Source: Nitrospiraceae bacterium (GTDB lineage: Bacteria > Nitrospirota > Thermodesulfovibrionia > Thermodesulfovibrionales > UBA1546). From it: a stretch of 64,000 bases of DNA. The DNA lies in contig JAJFTJ010000021.1 in assembly GCA_021373015.1 (NCBI GenBank), forward strand, positions 43,545 through 107,544, given 5' to 3'. The position numbers were made by a program, and so were the translations under genes. A model generated the notes under the pieces. That model was not told the origin of the DNA. It saw only the letters and a list, made by a program, of their open reading frames with translations, and ran no database searches. Shown piece after piece: positions 8,837-20,350 of the stretch (position 1 is the first letter of the stretch; each line of letters opens with the position of its first letter).

Positions 8837-9118
8837 ATGCCAAAAGCGCGAGCACATTTAATAATTTCAGGAAGGGTACAGGGAGTGTTTTACAGATCCT
8901 TCACAGAGGAGACTGCTTACTCTCTAAGTCTGAAGGGCTGGGTTAGAAACTGCAGCGATGGAAATGTGGAAGTGTTATTTGAAGGAGGGAAAGAAGACAT
9001 CGAAAAAGCAATAAGTTCTTGCTATAAAGGACCTCCTTCATCTAAGGTTAATGCGATAGATATCCGCTGGGAAGACTTTAAAAATGAATTTGATGTTTTT
9101 ACAATCCGTTATTTTTAG
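8837..9118 (+). CDS. acyP: Acylphosphatase
   Basis: Acylphosphatase hydrolyses carboxyl-phosphate bonds such as that of acetyl phosphate. The 93-residue protein has the standard length and the phosphate-binding GRVQGVFYRSFTEE loop (catalytic Arg about residue 19). The GWVRNCSDGNVEV segment carries the catalytic Asn, and PPSSKV comes near the end. It is followed 9 bases later by the MshEN protein in the same direction. Confidence 0.95.
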   Translation: MPKARAHLIISGRVQGVFYRSFTEETAYSLSLKGWVRNCSDGNVEVLFEGGKEDIEKAISSCYKGPPSSKVNAIDIRWEDFKNEFDVFTIRYF

Positions 9119-9127
9119 GAGGACAGC

Positions 9128-9796
9128 GTGAAAATAAAAGGCAAACTTTTAGGAGAATTGCTTATTGAAAATAACGTAATAGATCAGTTTCAGCTCAGCG
9201 CTGCTTTAGGCCATCAAAAACAGTGGGGCGGCAAACTAGGATCCTCACTTATAGAAATGGGATTTGTTGAAGAAAAAAAACTTGCATCTTTTCTTGAACA
9301 GCAGCTTGGTGAAAGATGTATTTATCTTGATGAAGTTGATATCTCTCCGCAGGCATTAAAGACAGTAAAATTTGAGATTGCTAAAAAGCACTGCATAATG
9401 CCGGTTTCCTTTGAAAACAATACACTTGTTATTGCAACAGGAGATCCAACGGACATTAAGATGCAGGATGAACTTTCTTTTAAACTAAATTGCAGGATAA
9501 AACCGATACTTGCTATAGAATCTGACATAAAAAATGCCATCTCTAAACATTACGAAGGAATAACCATAAATTCACCTCTAAGTTTCAGATCAAGCGCTGA
9601 AAAGCTTCCTGAAACTATGGATATAATAAGAAGTAAAAATTCTGAAGCTCAGACTGAAGGAATAACAAAAAAAGAAGAGACTGATGAAAGCGGTCTTCTT
9701 AACGCAATCGTATCACTTCTGCTCGAGAAAGGCATTATTACAAATGAAGAACTATTTAAAAAAGTCAATGCAAAAACAAAAAAATTTAATTTTTAA
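9128..9796 (+). CDS. Stand-alone MshEN (GspE/PilB N-terminal) protein
   Basis: The 222-residue protein consists of the N-terminal domain of type II secretion or type IV pilus ATPases without the ATPase. It has LGELLIENNVIDQFQLSAAL, GGKLGSSLIEMGFV, and later KKHCIMPVSFENNTLVIATGDP (residues ~5-145). The tail contains a second short helical repeat (SLLLEKGIITNEELF) of the same type. MshEN domains can bind c-di-GMP through an RLGxx...L motif. Here the first copy reads KLGSSLIEMG, so binding is possible but unproven. It has an AGGAGG ribosome site and follows acylphosphatase. A signalling or motility adaptor role is inference. Confidence 0.85.
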   Translation: MKIKGKLLGELLIENNVIDQFQLSAALGHQKQWGGKLGSSLIEMGFVEEKKLASFLEQQLGERCIYLDEVDISPQALKTVKFEIAKKHCIMPVSFENNTLVIATGDPTDIKMQDELSFKLNCRIKPILAIESDIKNAISKHYEGITINSPLSFRSSAEKLPETMDIIRSKNSEAQTEGITKKEETDESGLLNAIVSLLLEKGIITNEELFKKVNAKTKKFNF

Positions 9797-9828
9797 TTAC
9801 CAGAACAAAATATATTTATAAGCCAGTA

Positions 9829-10230
9829 TTATCTTTTGTATTCCTTCTCAACAATTTTTTTTATTTCTTTGACAGAATAACCTTTTTTATACAATTCGAA
9901 AGCCCGCAGGGCTTCCCCAAGGCAGATGTCTCAGACAGAAGCATGAAGATCAACATAACAGCTCAAGAGACTTATATGTTTTGATGCTGACTCCTCGCAA
10001 AAACAATAGCAGTATATACTGTCCAGAACCCATGGTATTTCTTTAGCCACACGGTATGCTTCTTTTACTCTGGGATTTGCGAACTGACTAGGATCAAGGG
10101 TTGCTCTTTTTTCCCCTTTTCTAAGGGATTCATTCTTTTGTGTACCGGTATTTTTCTGAGCACAACACACATGCGGCAGAAAAACCATAAAAAAACATGA
10201 CACGACTATAAATATAAGAATCTTCTTCAC
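9829..10230 (-). CDS. PCYCGC-type small exported protein, likely selenoprotein (in-frame UGA = Sec)
   Basis: The reading frame begins with a signal peptide (MKKILIFIVVSCFFMVFLPH, cleavage near CCA) and runs to TAA at 9829-9831. It has one in-frame TGA at 9931-9933 (codon 100 of 133). The protein resembles PCYCGC-motif proteins: IPWVLDSIYCYCFCEE, then HISLLSCYVDLHASV, TGA, DICLGEALRAFELYKKG and SVKEIKKIVEKEY. The part after TGA carries on the family pattern, and TGA replaces the first Cys of the CxxC at this position in homologues, giving U-D-I-C. A hairpin begins 16 bases after the UGA (9900-9914). A selenoprotein is far more likely than a pseudogene, because the fdhA gene in the same window also uses UGA as Sec. 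It lies 26 bases after copA, so a role in copper or redox handling is plausible. Confidence 0.78.
9898..9916 (-). promoter_or_regulatory. Putative bacterial SECIS hairpin after the UGA at 9931
   Basis: On the minus strand the mRNA forms GGAAGCCC-TGC-GGGCTTTC, an 8-pair stem with one G-U pair and a UGC loop. The six core pairs are at 9900-9914 and start 16 bases after the UGA. The loop has G at position 2. This fits the known bacterial SECIS geometry (a short apical loop with an early G, about 16-37 bases after UGA). Confidence 0.6.
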
Positions 10231-10256
10231 CTTTACCTCACACTAATAAAATATCA

Positions 10257-12719
10257 TTAAAGCCTTATTCTTCGCAATCTCAGGGCATTTGTCACTACTG
10301 ATACTGAACTGAAACTCATTGCTAATGCTGCAAGCATTGGATTTAATAAAATTCCAAAGAATGGGAAAAGCACGCCAGCTGCAACAGGAATAAGAATTAT
10401 GTTATAAGCAAAAGCCCAGAAAAGATTTTGCTTTATATTTCTTATTGTTGCCTTGGAAAGCGCAATTGCGGTCACAACTCCCTTAAGACTACCTTTTATC
10501 AGTGTAATGTCTGATGCTTCCATAGCAATGTCAGTCCCAGTGCCAATCGCAATTCCTACATCTGCTTGTGCAAGAGCAGGCGCATCATTAATGCCGTCTC
10601 CAACCATTGCAACAACCTTCCCTTCATTTTGAAGTTTCTTAATTTCCTCTGCCTTATCTTCAGGAAGCACTTGCGCAAGCACTCTGTCGATTCCTGCAAT
10701 ACGAGCAATAGCATCTGCTGTTATCCTATTATCTCCTGTAAGCATTGCAACTTCTATTCCGAGTTTGTGCAATGATTTTACAATTTCTTTGGATTCGGGT
10801 TTAATTGTATCTGCAACTCCAATTATCCCATGAACAATTTTGTCTACAACAACAAACACCATGGTCTTGCCATCAGAGGCAAGAGTTTCAGCTTTTTGCT
10901 TCAAGCCATTGAATTTAATTCTCTCATTTTCCAACATTGCAGCATTCCCCAGAATAACACTTTTGCTTTTTACATCTGCTTTTATGCCTTGACCAGGCAC
11001 TGCCTGAAATTGGGAAGGTGTCTCTGGAGAAATACCATCAATTTCACGGGCTTTTTTGATTATTGCCTCGCCGAGTGGATGCTCGGAATTTTTCTCAGCA
11101 GACGCAGCATAAAAAAGAATATCTTTTTTTGTAACTGAACCAGACGTGATTATATCGGTTACTGATGGTTCGCCTTTTGTAAGTGTTCCGGTTTTATCGA
11201 ATACAACCATATTGATTTTATGAGCAGTCTCCAGAGATTCACCTCCTCGTATAAGTATCCCATTTTCAGCGCCCTTCCCTGTCCCGACCATTATTGATGT
11301 TGGAGTTGCGAGACCAAGCGCACAAGGACACGCAATTATCAGAACAGCAATTAGATTGAGAAGCGCATATGTTAATGAAGGTTCTGGACCGAATAAAAAC
11401 CATACAAGAAATGTTATGAGTGCAATTATCATTACAACAGGAACAAATACGGATGCAATTTTGTCTGCCATTCTTGCAATAGGAGGTTTTGAACCTTGAG
11501 CTTCCTGAACCATATTAATTATCCGACTCAACACCGTATCTCTCCCGACTCTTGTTGCCTCAAATCTAAAGGAGCCTGTCTTGTTTATCGTTGCGCCTAT
11601 AGCGGAATCTCCAGTCTTTTTCTCAACAGGAATAGATTCTCCTGTTAACATTGATTCATCGACTGACGAATATCCGTCTTTTATTATTCCATCTACAGGA
11701 ATTCTCTCGCCCGGACGGACTATAATTATATCTCCTATTTCAACTTCTTCTATAGGAATGTCTTTCTCAACACCATTTTTTAGTACTCTTGCAGTTTTTG
11801 CCTGAAGCCCCATTAATTTCTTAATAGCTTCTGAAGTTCTTCCCTTTGCCCTTGCCTCGAACATCCTGCCTAAAAGAATGAGTACGATTATCGCGGCGGC
11901 TGTATCAAAATATACTTCTGCGGAATAGCCTTTTATCTCGAATAAGGAAGGATAAAAAGCTGCAAAAACACTATATATATATGCAGCTGATGTACCCACT
12001 GCAATAAGCGTGTTCATATTAGTAGTTCTATGTTTTGCAGCGCTTATTGCGCCTTTATAAAACTGCCACCCAATCCAGAATTGAACAGGTGTTTCAAGGA
12101 TAAGCTGGATAATAAAATTAATCTTTTTAGGCAATGAAAAAATTTTAATGCCAAGCATGTCCCAATATGCAAGTATGATTACAGGAATTGCAAGAACTGC
12201 ACCTATTAGAACCTTCATCTTCAGATTCTGATAATGGGCTTCTCTCTCATGTTTTTCTTTTTCAACAATATCCTCGCCCTTGTCAACTGTCAAAACGTCG
12301 TAGCCTGCATCTTTTACAGCCTGCCTGAGTTCTCTAAGACCAATCTGAGAGGGAACATATTCTACTGTTGCTCTTTCGGTTGCAAGATTTACTGATATAG
12401 ATACAACACCTTCCAGAGAACTTAATGCATCCTGTACTCGCTTAACACAAGCAGCGCAACTCATTCCTTTTATAGGAATCGTCTGTTTCGCGATAACAAC
12501 GCTGTAGCCAAGGTCTTTTATTTTTTTTACAAAATCGCTAATAGATACACTAAGCGGATTATATAAAACAGTTGCCTTTTCAGCGGTAAAATTAACGCTG
12601 GCTTTGTTCACACCTTTCATACTGGATAGATTCGCTTCTATGCTTGCTGCACAAGCTGTACAGGACATCCCTGTAATTGGTAGATCGATCCTTTTTATCT
12701 CTTTATCTTCTTTATTCAT
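10257..12719 (-). CDS. copA: Copper-exporting P1B-type ATPase
   Basis: CopA pumps Cu(I) out of the cytoplasm using ATP. The 820-residue protein has two N-terminal heavy-metal-associated domains with [10 protein letters not shown] (Cys20, Cys23) and [10 protein letters not shown] (around residue 85). Eight membrane segments follow, with the CPC ion-binding motif ([13 protein letters not shown]), the phosphorylation site DKTGTLTKG, the SEHPLG nucleotide motif and [10 protein letters not shown]. The last two membrane helices carry the Cu(I)-type YN and [15 protein letters not shown] signatures. It lies between a MoeB/ThiF gene (4-base gap) and the UGA-containing PCYCGC gene on the same strand. 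No CsoR or CueR gene is visible beside it. Confidence 0.95.
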   Translation of the reverse strand: MNKEDKEIKRIDLPITGMSCTACAASIEANLSSMKGVNKASVNFTAEKATVLYNPLSVSISDFVKKIKDLGYSVVIAKQTIPIKGMSCAACVKRVQDALSSLEGVVSISVNLATERATVEYVPSQIGLRELRQAVKDAGYDVLTVDKGEDIVEKEKHEREAHYQNLKMKVLIGAVLAIPVIILAYWDMLGIKIFSLPKKINFIIQLILETPVQFWIGWQFYKGAISAAKHRTTNMNTLIAVGTSAAYIYSVFAAFYPSLFEIKGYSAEVYFDTAAAIIVLILLGRMFEARAKGRTSEAIKKLMGLQAKTARVLKNGVEKDIPIEEVEIGDIIIVRPGERIPVDGIIKDGYSSVDESMLTGESIPVEKKTGDSAIGATINKTGSFRFEATRVGRDTVLSRIINMVQEAQGSKPPIARMADKIASVFVPVVMIIALITFLVWFLFGPEPSLTYALLNLIAVLIIACPCALGLATPTSIMVGTGKGAENGILIRGGESLETAHKINMVVFDKTGTLTKGEPSVTDIITSGSVTKKDILFYAASAEKNSEHPLGEAIIKKAREIDGISPETPSQFQAVPGQGIKADVKSKSVILGNAAMLENERIKFNGLKQKAETLASDGKTMVFVVVDKIVHGIIGVADTIKPESKEIVKSLHKLGIEVAMLTGDNRITADAIARIAGIDRVLAQVLPEDKAEEIKKLQNEGKVVAMVGDGINDAPALAQADVGIAIGTGTDIAMEASDITLIKGSLKGVVTAIALSKATIRNIKQNLFWAFAYNIILIPVAAGVLFPFFGILLNPMLAALAMSFSSVSVVTNALRLRRIRL

Positions 12720-12723
12720 GATT

Positions 12724-13527
12724 TTATTCAGGTGTCTCAGCTAATTTTTTTATTCTCGGATTATCACTGCATACATGGCAGTCTGGATTTTTCGGAATAT
12801 GAATCTTTCTGAAATTTGTTTTTAGCGCATCATAAATTAAAAGCTCGTTTTTTAAAACACTGCCGATATTCAATATAAGTTTTAAAACCTCTGCTGCCTG
12901 AAGCGAGCCGATAACACCAGGTAACACACCCAGCAAACCCGTATCCGGGCTTGACGGAACAACTCCCTCGGCAGGAATGTCTTCAAAAAGACATCTGTAG
13001 CAATGTCCTTTTTTCGGAATGATCGTTGTAACATGCCCTTCGAATTTCAATACTGCGCCGCTCACAAGCGGTTTATTTAAAATAACACACGCATCATTGA
13101 TAAGATATCGGGAAGGGAAATTGTCACTGCAATCAACAATAACGTCATAATCCCTGATTAATGTCATGATATTTTTTTGAGTGACTCTTTCTCCATATGT
13201 TATGAAATTCACATCGGGATTCAGTGCATTGAATGTTTTTTTTGCAGATTCTGTTTTCGAGGTTCCAAGCGTATTCACACTATGGGCAATCTGCCTTTGT
13301 AGATTGCTTAATTCAACATTATCATTGTCAGCCATCCCTATTGTTCCTATTCCGGCTGCTGTCAGATAAAAACCCAATGGAGAACCCAAGCCGCCGGCAC
13401 CAACAACAAAAACTTTTGCGCTTAAAAGTTTTTTCTGGCCTTCAATTCCAACTTCAGCAAGCTTTATATGTTTGTCGTATCTTTGCAGTTGTTCTTCGGT
13501 AAGCTCGATCATTTTATCCTTGTACAT
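12724..13527 (-). CDS. moeB: MoeB/ThiF/HesA family adenylyltransferase
   Basis: These E1-like enzymes adenylate the C-terminus of a small sulfur carrier (MoaD, ThiS or similar). The 267-residue protein has the ATP-binding [19 protein letters not shown], the arginine region NLQRQIAH, the [11 protein letters not shown] loop, and the two zinc CxxC pairs (CYRC around residue 173 and CHVC around 252). The conserved catalytic Cys position of ThiF/MoeB is not clear. MoeB and ThiF cannot be told apart from the sequence. Two MoeA genes elsewhere in the window make molybdopterin synthesis plausible. The given start (MYKDKMIEL) may be a few codons long. Confidence 0.85.
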   Translation of the reverse strand: MYKDKMIELTEEQLQRYDKHIKLAEVGIEGQKKLLSAKVFVVGAGGLGSPLGFYLTAAGIGTIGMADNDNVELSNLQRQIAHSVNTLGTSKTESAKKTFNALNPDVNFITYGERVTQKNIMTLIRDYDVIVDCSDNFPSRYLINDACVILNKPLVSGAVLKFEGHVTTIIPKKGHCYRCLFEDIPAEGVVPSSPDTGLLGVLPGVIGSLQAAEVLKLILNIGSVLKNELLIYDALKTNFRKIHIPKNPDCHVCSDNPRIKKLAETPE

Positions 13528-13555
13528 GATAATTTTTGCTTTTTGAATTTATATG

Positions 13556-13840
13556 CTAGATTGGGATCATAATATCAAAGTTTGTTAACTTATTAGCAAT
13601 TTCCTCTGTCGACATCTGTTTAAATTTATTAGAAGGATTATTCGAGATAATATCCACATTCATCATCTTTAGTGTTTCGATTCCAATCTTGGTCTCTTCT
13701 GTTATCGCAAGTTGCCGGTCAACAATAAAAACTGTGACCGAATCTTCAGCTAAAGTAAGACCGATAGCAGTCTTAATAGCAACCGTCTGTCTGTCTCTGG
13801 CAATTACTGCAATTTTTTTTGTAATGTTCTTTTTGTCCAT
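13556..13840 (-). CDS. Small DsrE-like protein
   Basis: This 94-residue protein has alternating beta/alpha character with VAIKTAIGLTLAEDSVTVFIVD and a following LKMMNVDIISN segment, as in DsrE/DsrF-like or TusB-like small proteins. The catalytic Cys of DsrE/TusD is absent; the protein has no Cys at all. It lies between a LigD phosphoesterase gene and the MoeB-type E1 gene, so a sulfur-transfer context is possible but not shown. Confidence 0.6.
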   Translation of the reverse strand: MDKKNITKKIAVIARDRQTVAIKTAIGLTLAEDSVTVFIVDRQLAITEETKIGIETLKMMNVDIISNNPSNKFKQMSTEEIANKLTNFDIMIPI

Positions 13841-13849
13841 ATAATTAAT

Positions 13850-14272
13850 CTAAGTTTCTTTAATCACTGTCTTAAGCTTGAATTTTTCATCAGCATATTT
13901 ATCTTTCTTTTTTATCAAAAGCCATTCCTTAATTTTATCTTTAAATCTTGTCAGTACAAAAACACCGTTTAACTTACTGCCTTTAAGATATATCTCAAGT
14001 TTACCACTTTTCATATCGCCGCTGAAAATTTGATATGCTCCCTTGTCCCATATCAGCACAGTTCCAGCTCCATACATGCCTTCAGGGATACTGCCCTCGA
14101 AAGTGCCGTAGTCGAGCGCATGGTCTTCAACCATTATTGCAAGCCTTTTTTCTGAAGGATTCATCGAAGGACCTTTGGGTATTGCCCATGATTTAAGGAC
14201 TCCGTCCATTTCGAGCCTGAAATCAAAATGCAGATGACTTGCATGATGTTCATGAACTACAAATTTAGGCAT
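13850..14272 (-). CDS. Stand-alone DNA ligase D 3'-phosphoesterase domain
   Basis: The 140-residue protein is the phosphoesterase module of LigD without polymerase or ligase domains. It has the metal-site motifs HEHHASHLHFDFRLE (residues ~7-21), KGPSMNP and VEDHALDYGTFEG, then the IPEGMYGAGTVLIWD segment. In the family this module trims 3'-phosphate and 3'-ribonucleotide ends in non-homologous end joining. Free-standing copies occur in bacteria and archaea. No Ku or ligase gene is in this window. Confidence 0.93.
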   Translation of the reverse strand: MPKFVVHEHHASHLHFDFRLEMDGVLKSWAIPKGPSMNPSEKRLAIMVEDHALDYGTFEGSIPEGMYGAGTVLIWDKGAYQIFSGDMKSGKLEIYLKGSKLNGVFVLTRFKDKIKEWLLIKKKDKYADEKFKLKTVIKET

Positions 14273-14384
14273 TAAACTCCTTTATGGCTCGCCATTTTTA
14301 AAAGTTATCATTAATCAGATTTATTGTCAAAGCTTTTATATTAAAAATAATTACGCTATTAACCTTAAACTTGTAAAAATATTC

Positions 14385-14425
14385 TTGACAAAAAATCTAA
14401 AATCATATAACAATATAGTTATATG
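14385..14425 (+). promoter_or_regulatory. Promoter and palindromic operator of the arsR-type operon
   Basis: TTGACA (14385-14390) is a perfect -35 box, with TATAAC at 14406-14411 as the probable -10. A perfect 8-bp inverted repeat with a 6-base spacer, CATATAAC-AATATA-GTTATATG, covers 14404-14425. It overlaps both the -10 and the ATG start codon at 14423. No Shine-Dalgarno sequence is visible, so the message could be leaderless or nearly so. The arrangement suits autorepression by the ArsR-type product. Confidence 0.7.
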
Positions 14426-14830
14426 AAAAAAACTGTAACATTATATAAGCTTTTGGGGGATGAAACAAGGCTGAGAGTTTTGACGCTCCTTACTAGAAAA
14501 GAACTCTGCGTATGCCAACTAGTGGGAGTTCTCGGCACATCGCAGCCTTTAATATCCAGAAACCTATCGCTTCTAAGAAATGCAGGGTTTTTAGACGAAC
14601 GCAGAGAAGGCAAAATGATTATTTATTCTATGAAGAAAAAACCTTCTGAAATAATTTTTGAGATATTAAAGATAACAAAAAAACACCTTAATAAAAACAG
14701 AACTTTTATAAATGACTTGGGATTACTCAGAGAATGCACTGAGTATAATAAAAAAACAGGCAAATGCAGTATGAAAGAATTTCTTGAATACATGAAGAAG
14801 AAGCGGAGAAAAAATGCTCGAAAAACATAG
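14423..14830 (+). CDS. ArsR/SmtB-type metal-sensing repressor
   Basis: The 135-residue protein has the winged-helix signature YKLLGDETRLRVLTLLTRKELCVCQL and QPLISRNLSLLRNAGFLDERREGK. The C-x-C pair (C29, C31) on helix 3 is the classic ArsR inducer site for As(III)/Sb(III) or related metals. A Cys-containing tail (ECTEY...GKCSMKEF) may add ligands. The gene overlaps the next one (NapH-like) by 17 bases. No arsenic genes (arsB, arsC, acr3) follow, so the inducer is uncertain. It is probably autoregulated through the palindrome over its start. Confidence 0.9.
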   Translation: MKKTVTLYKLLGDETRLRVLTLLTRKELCVCQLVGVLGTSQPLISRNLSLLRNAGFLDERREGKMIIYSMKKKPSEIIFEILKITKKHLNKNRTFINDLGLLRECTEYNKKTGKCSMKEFLEYMKKKRRKNARKT

Positions 14831-15482
14831 CAAAAAAAGAACAAAATTACAGTCGCTCACATGGGTAGGACTGCCTCTTATTGTAATCGGAGGATGGTTT
14901 TATCCCATATTGGGATATTTCCTTATAGGATGCATGATAGGTGGAATTGGAATAGCCTTTTACAAAGGCAGAGCTTGGTGCGACTGGATGTGTCCAAGAG
15001 GAAGCTTCTATGATCTTTTGATAAAAAAAACGAGCAGAGGGACTAAAATCCCGAAATTTTTAAAAGACATGCGTCTAAGAATAGCTGTTCTTGTTACATT
15101 AATAACAGTTCTTGGAGCGCAAATATACTCTGCATATCCTGACATAAAAGAGATGGGACTTGCTATGGTAAAGGTATTGTCAATAACAACGATAATAGGG
15201 ATTACCATCGGAATATTTTACCATCAGCGCGCATGGTGCTATATATGCCCCGTAGGAACAATAAGCAACAGCGTCTCTGATGGGAAAAACCTGCTGAACG
15301 TGAAATCATCGTGCATCGACTGCAAGATCTGCTCAAAAGTATGTCCTATGCAGATCAAACCATATAAATATAAAAACCAAGGCATCATGGAAAATAACGA
15401 CTGCATAAAATGTTCTACTTGTGTTGCTGCATGCCCAAAGAGATCTCTTGAGTTTAGAGACGAGATCAAGAAAGCAGCATAA
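14814..15482 (+). CDS. NapH/MauN-like membrane 4Fe-4S protein
   Basis: The 222-residue protein has about four membrane helices and paired CxxxCP motifs (WCDWMCPRGSFYD near residue 45, and WCYICPVGT near 142) typical of the NapH/NosR/RdxA-like group. The C-terminus has two ferredoxin clusters: CIDCKICSKVCPMQ (around residue 164) and CIKCSTCVAACPKR (around 196). It probably passes electrons between the quinone pool or a soluble donor and a periplasmic partner. The start overlaps the arsR-type gene, so it is under the same control. The partner reductase is not in the window. Confidence 0.85.
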   Translation: MLEKHSKKRTKLQSLTWVGLPLIVIGGWFYPILGYFLIGCMIGGIGIAFYKGRAWCDWMCPRGSFYDLLIKKTSRGTKIPKFLKDMRLRIAVLVTLITVLGAQIYSAYPDIKEMGLAMVKVLSITTIIGITIGIFYHQRAWCYICPVGTISNSVSDGKNLLNVKSSCIDCKICSKVCPMQIKPYKYKNQGIMENNDCIKCSTCVAACPKRSLEFRDEIKKAA

Positions 15483-15503
15483 GTTTAATACAAGGAGATA
15501 ACA

Positions 15504-15671
15504 ATGCGAAAAAACTATGTCTGTCTGGAATGCGGCTATCAGCTTGAACTAGATAGTGACACAGAAATCAACACAAATGAAGGGCAAAAAGAAAAGCTCT
15601 GCCCCTCATGCCAGAGTTCAAAAATACTGAAGATGGAGATTCAAAATCCTTTTAATTGCAGCGGTGGATGA
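15504..15671 (+). CDS. Small zinc-ribbon protein
   Basis: This is a 55-residue ORF with CLECG near the start and CPSCQ in the middle, a two-knuckle zinc-ribbon or rubredoxin-like arrangement, ending in NPFNCSGG. A clear AAGGAG ribosome site is 7 bases before the ATG. It is the third gene of the ArsR/NapH-like operon. Function unknown; a metal-binding or small redox role fits the operon. Confidence 0.75.
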   Translation: MRKNYVCLECGYQLELDSDTEINTNEGQKEKLCPSCQSSKILKMEIQNPFNCSGG

Positions 15672-15714
15672 ACACCTTTTGTCTAAAAAGGCCGGTCAGG
15701 TCTTTATGAAAAGG

Positions 15715-18360
<2,646 letters not shown>

Positions 18361-18495
18361 AAGTTCAATTTCAAATCAGGGATGCCGCAGACAAGACAAT
18401 AAAATCATAGATTATGCTTGCTGTTTGTCCCAAAATTTCTCCTAAACTAACAATATTTTTGTGGTCAAAATCATCCTCAGTCGAATATACATTTA

Positions 18496-18527
18496 AGGGG
18501 GACGATTCTGCTAAAAATCATACCCCT
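18496..18527. promoter_or_regulatory. Inverted repeat between the FMN glutamate-synthase gene and nrpR
   Basis: AGGGGGACGATT (18496-18507) and AATCATACCCCT (18516-18527) pair over 10 of 12 positions with an 8-base loop. It lies in the 199-base gap between the stop of the 18560-20155 gene and the nrpR start, both on the minus strand. There is no T-run, so it could be an operator or an RNA-processing hairpin. Nothing else is visible in this gap. Confidence 0.35.
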
Positions 18528-18559
18528 CAAATATATTTACATAAACTATAGCGCAAAAA

Positions 18560-20155
18560 TTATTTCGAGCCTAGTATTTTTAGCGCCTCTTTTCTGTACG
18601 AATCCATAATATACGGTATCCCTGTTATTTTTTCACATTCTTCTGTGAGAGACATAAGATCGTTTCTTGTGATAGATTCAATGTTGAAGCATCTGGTTCC
18701 TGCCATAATCTGCTGGAGGCCGACTTTAATTTTCTGGGAGTAGCTGTATATGCCTACAGCGCCTAATGGTATTTTCTTGATCTCGGAATTTCCGACAATA
18801 TTTTTAACATCTTCATAATTAACGAATATCTCTTCAATAGTTGAACCAAATTCGCTCACTGTTTTTGGCAGATCATTTTCTTTTATCCATTTATCGATGT
18901 TTTTGCCGACCATGCCAGGAATCATCAATGCACGGCCCATGCAGACAGCCTTGGTAAACGGAGATCCCAATGACAAGGCCTTGAATACGCCGTCTTCGCT
19001 GCTGAATCCTCCTGCGAATGCTATGTCAGGCACGCGCTGTTTCTTCTTCTGAAGTATGCTGCAGAATTCCGCTGCTGCTGAATGCAGATAAAGAGAAGGC
19101 ATTCCCCACTCTTCCATCATTCTCCATGGGCTCATTCCTGTGCCGCCCGGAGCTCCGTCAATTGTGAGCAGATCAATCTTCGCATTTGAACTCCATTTGA
19201 TCGCCATAGCTAACTCGCGCAGTCCATATGCTCCTGTTTTTAGAGTTACTCTTTTGAAACCAAGCTTTCTAAGTCTGTTAACTTCTGCGTAAAAGCCTTT
19301 CTCATCGATAAATCCGAGTCTGCTGTGGCGTTCGAATTCCTTGATCGCCCCGTCCCTGAAAGCTGCCTGCACAACAGGATCGGATGGATCAGGAGTTACG
19401 ATATATCCGCGCCTCTGCAGTTCCAAAGCACGTTCAATCGTAGGAACTTTTATCTCTCCCCCGATGCATTTTGCTCCCTGACCCCATTTGAGTTCGATTG
19501 TCTCTATGCCGTGCTTGTCGATTATGTATTCGGCGACGCCGAGCCTTGTGTCTTCAACATTCATCTGGACGAGTATCTCGCCGTACCCCTGATGATAGCG
19601 TCGGTATTCCTCTATCCTTCTATCCATGTCAGGAGATTTTACTATCTTGTTCTTGCTGTTAAGTTCAAGCTTTGGATCTATACCGCATACATTCTCGCCG
19701 CATACAATGGTTACGCCTGAGATTGCTGCGCCTACAGCAAAGTGTTCCCAGTTCTTTCTGGCTATTTCTGTTGAACCGAGCGCACCCGTAAATATTGGCA
19801 TCTTCATTTTTACTTTTTTTGTCCAGCCGTATTCCGTCTCTGTATTAACATCAGGAAATCTGGCTGTATCAGAATCGCCTTTAGTCCCTTTAGGAAGGCC
19901 TTTTGCGCCAAGGGCATAACCATGTATGTTCAGATGAGAATAATCAACAGGATAATCTTTGTCTCCGCCTGCTGTCACTTCGCCAAATGGACCGGGATAG
20001 ATAACCTCTCTGCCTCTGAATGTCGCCTTGAAAACTTCACAATTTCCGCGGCATCCGTCAATACAGCGTGTGCATATTCCGCTCATTGGCGCTACGTTTC
20101 TTGAGCGGTTGCTTGTTCTTGTTGCGTCATTACTATTAGGCCGTTGTAAATTCAT
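18560..20155 (-). CDS. FMN-binding glutamate synthase family protein
   Basis: The 531-residue protein matches the central FMN/glutamate-synthase domain (GltB domain 2) in the stand-alone form, but with an N-terminal Cys cluster (CTRCIDGCRGNCEVF, residues ~28-42). The FMN-barrel signatures are ELKWGQGAKCIGGEIKVP, LLTIDGAPGGTGMSPW, DIAFAGGFSSEDGVFKALSLG, and a C-terminal region around CMGRALMIPG. It does not show the paired ferredoxin clusters of the neighbouring gltB2. The substrate may be glutamate-related or different; paralogues act in other FMN reactions. It is preceded by a separate XRE regulator gene with its own terminator. Confidence 0.88.
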   Translation of the reverse strand: MNLQRPNSNDATRTSNRSRNVAPMSGICTRCIDGCRGNCEVFKATFRGREVIYPGPFGEVTAGGDKDYPVDYSHLNIHGYALGAKGLPKGTKGDSDTARFPDVNTETEYGWTKKVKMKMPIFTGALGSTEIARKNWEHFAVGAAISGVTIVCGENVCGIDPKLELNSKNKIVKSPDMDRRIEEYRRYHQGYGEILVQMNVEDTRLGVAEYIIDKHGIETIELKWGQGAKCIGGEIKVPTIERALELQRRGYIVTPDPSDPVVQAAFRDGAIKEFERHSRLGFIDEKGFYAEVNRLRKLGFKRVTLKTGAYGLRELAMAIKWSSNAKIDLLTIDGAPGGTGMSPWRMMEEWGMPSLYLHSAAAEFCSILQKKKQRVPDIAFAGGFSSEDGVFKALSLGSPFTKAVCMGRALMIPGMVGKNIDKWIKENDLPKTVSEFGSTIEEIFVNYEDVKNIVGNSEIKKIPLGAVGIYSYSQKIKVGLQQIMAGTRCFNIESITRNDLMSLTEECEKITGIPYIMDSYRKEALKILGSK

Positions 20156-20242
20156 CCTCTTTCTCCTTTATTGTTTTTCTTTGCAACATCTCCTAAAATC
20201 AAAAGCTTAAATTAATTTCTCTCAATTTCACCTCCCTATTTT

Positions 20243-20260
20243 AGTATTAATAACAATACT
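20243..20260. promoter_or_regulatory. AT-rich palindrome upstream of the FMN glutamate-synthase gene
   Basis: AGTATT-N6-AATACT (20243-20260) is a perfect inverted repeat in the 195-base gap upstream of the minus-strand gene starting at 20155. A further AAGTATTG half-site follows at about 20273. It is a candidate operator, possibly for the neighbouring XRE-cupin regulator; no direct evidence. Confidence 0.35.
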
Positions 20261-20300
20261 TTTAAAATAATTAAGTATTGATTAAGCCTATGGACAAAAA

Positions 20301-20334
20301 AATTTTGGATTTTCTCTTATGAAAATCCAAAATT
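20301..20334 (-). terminator. Terminator of the KaiC-like/XRE/cupin gene
   Basis: AATTTTGGATTTTC and GAAAATCCAAAATT form a perfect 14-bp stem with a 6-base loop. On the minus strand the stem runs directly into a T-run (TTTTT). It sits 17 bases after the stop codon at 20351. Confidence 0.75.
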
Positions 20335-20350
20335 GATAACTATCTCCATA

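Noticed and set aside
15669..15671. TGA of the zinc-ribbon ORF as a third selenocysteine codon
   Set aside because: Translation after it stops within a few codons, there is no hairpin at SECIS distance, and the protein is complete.
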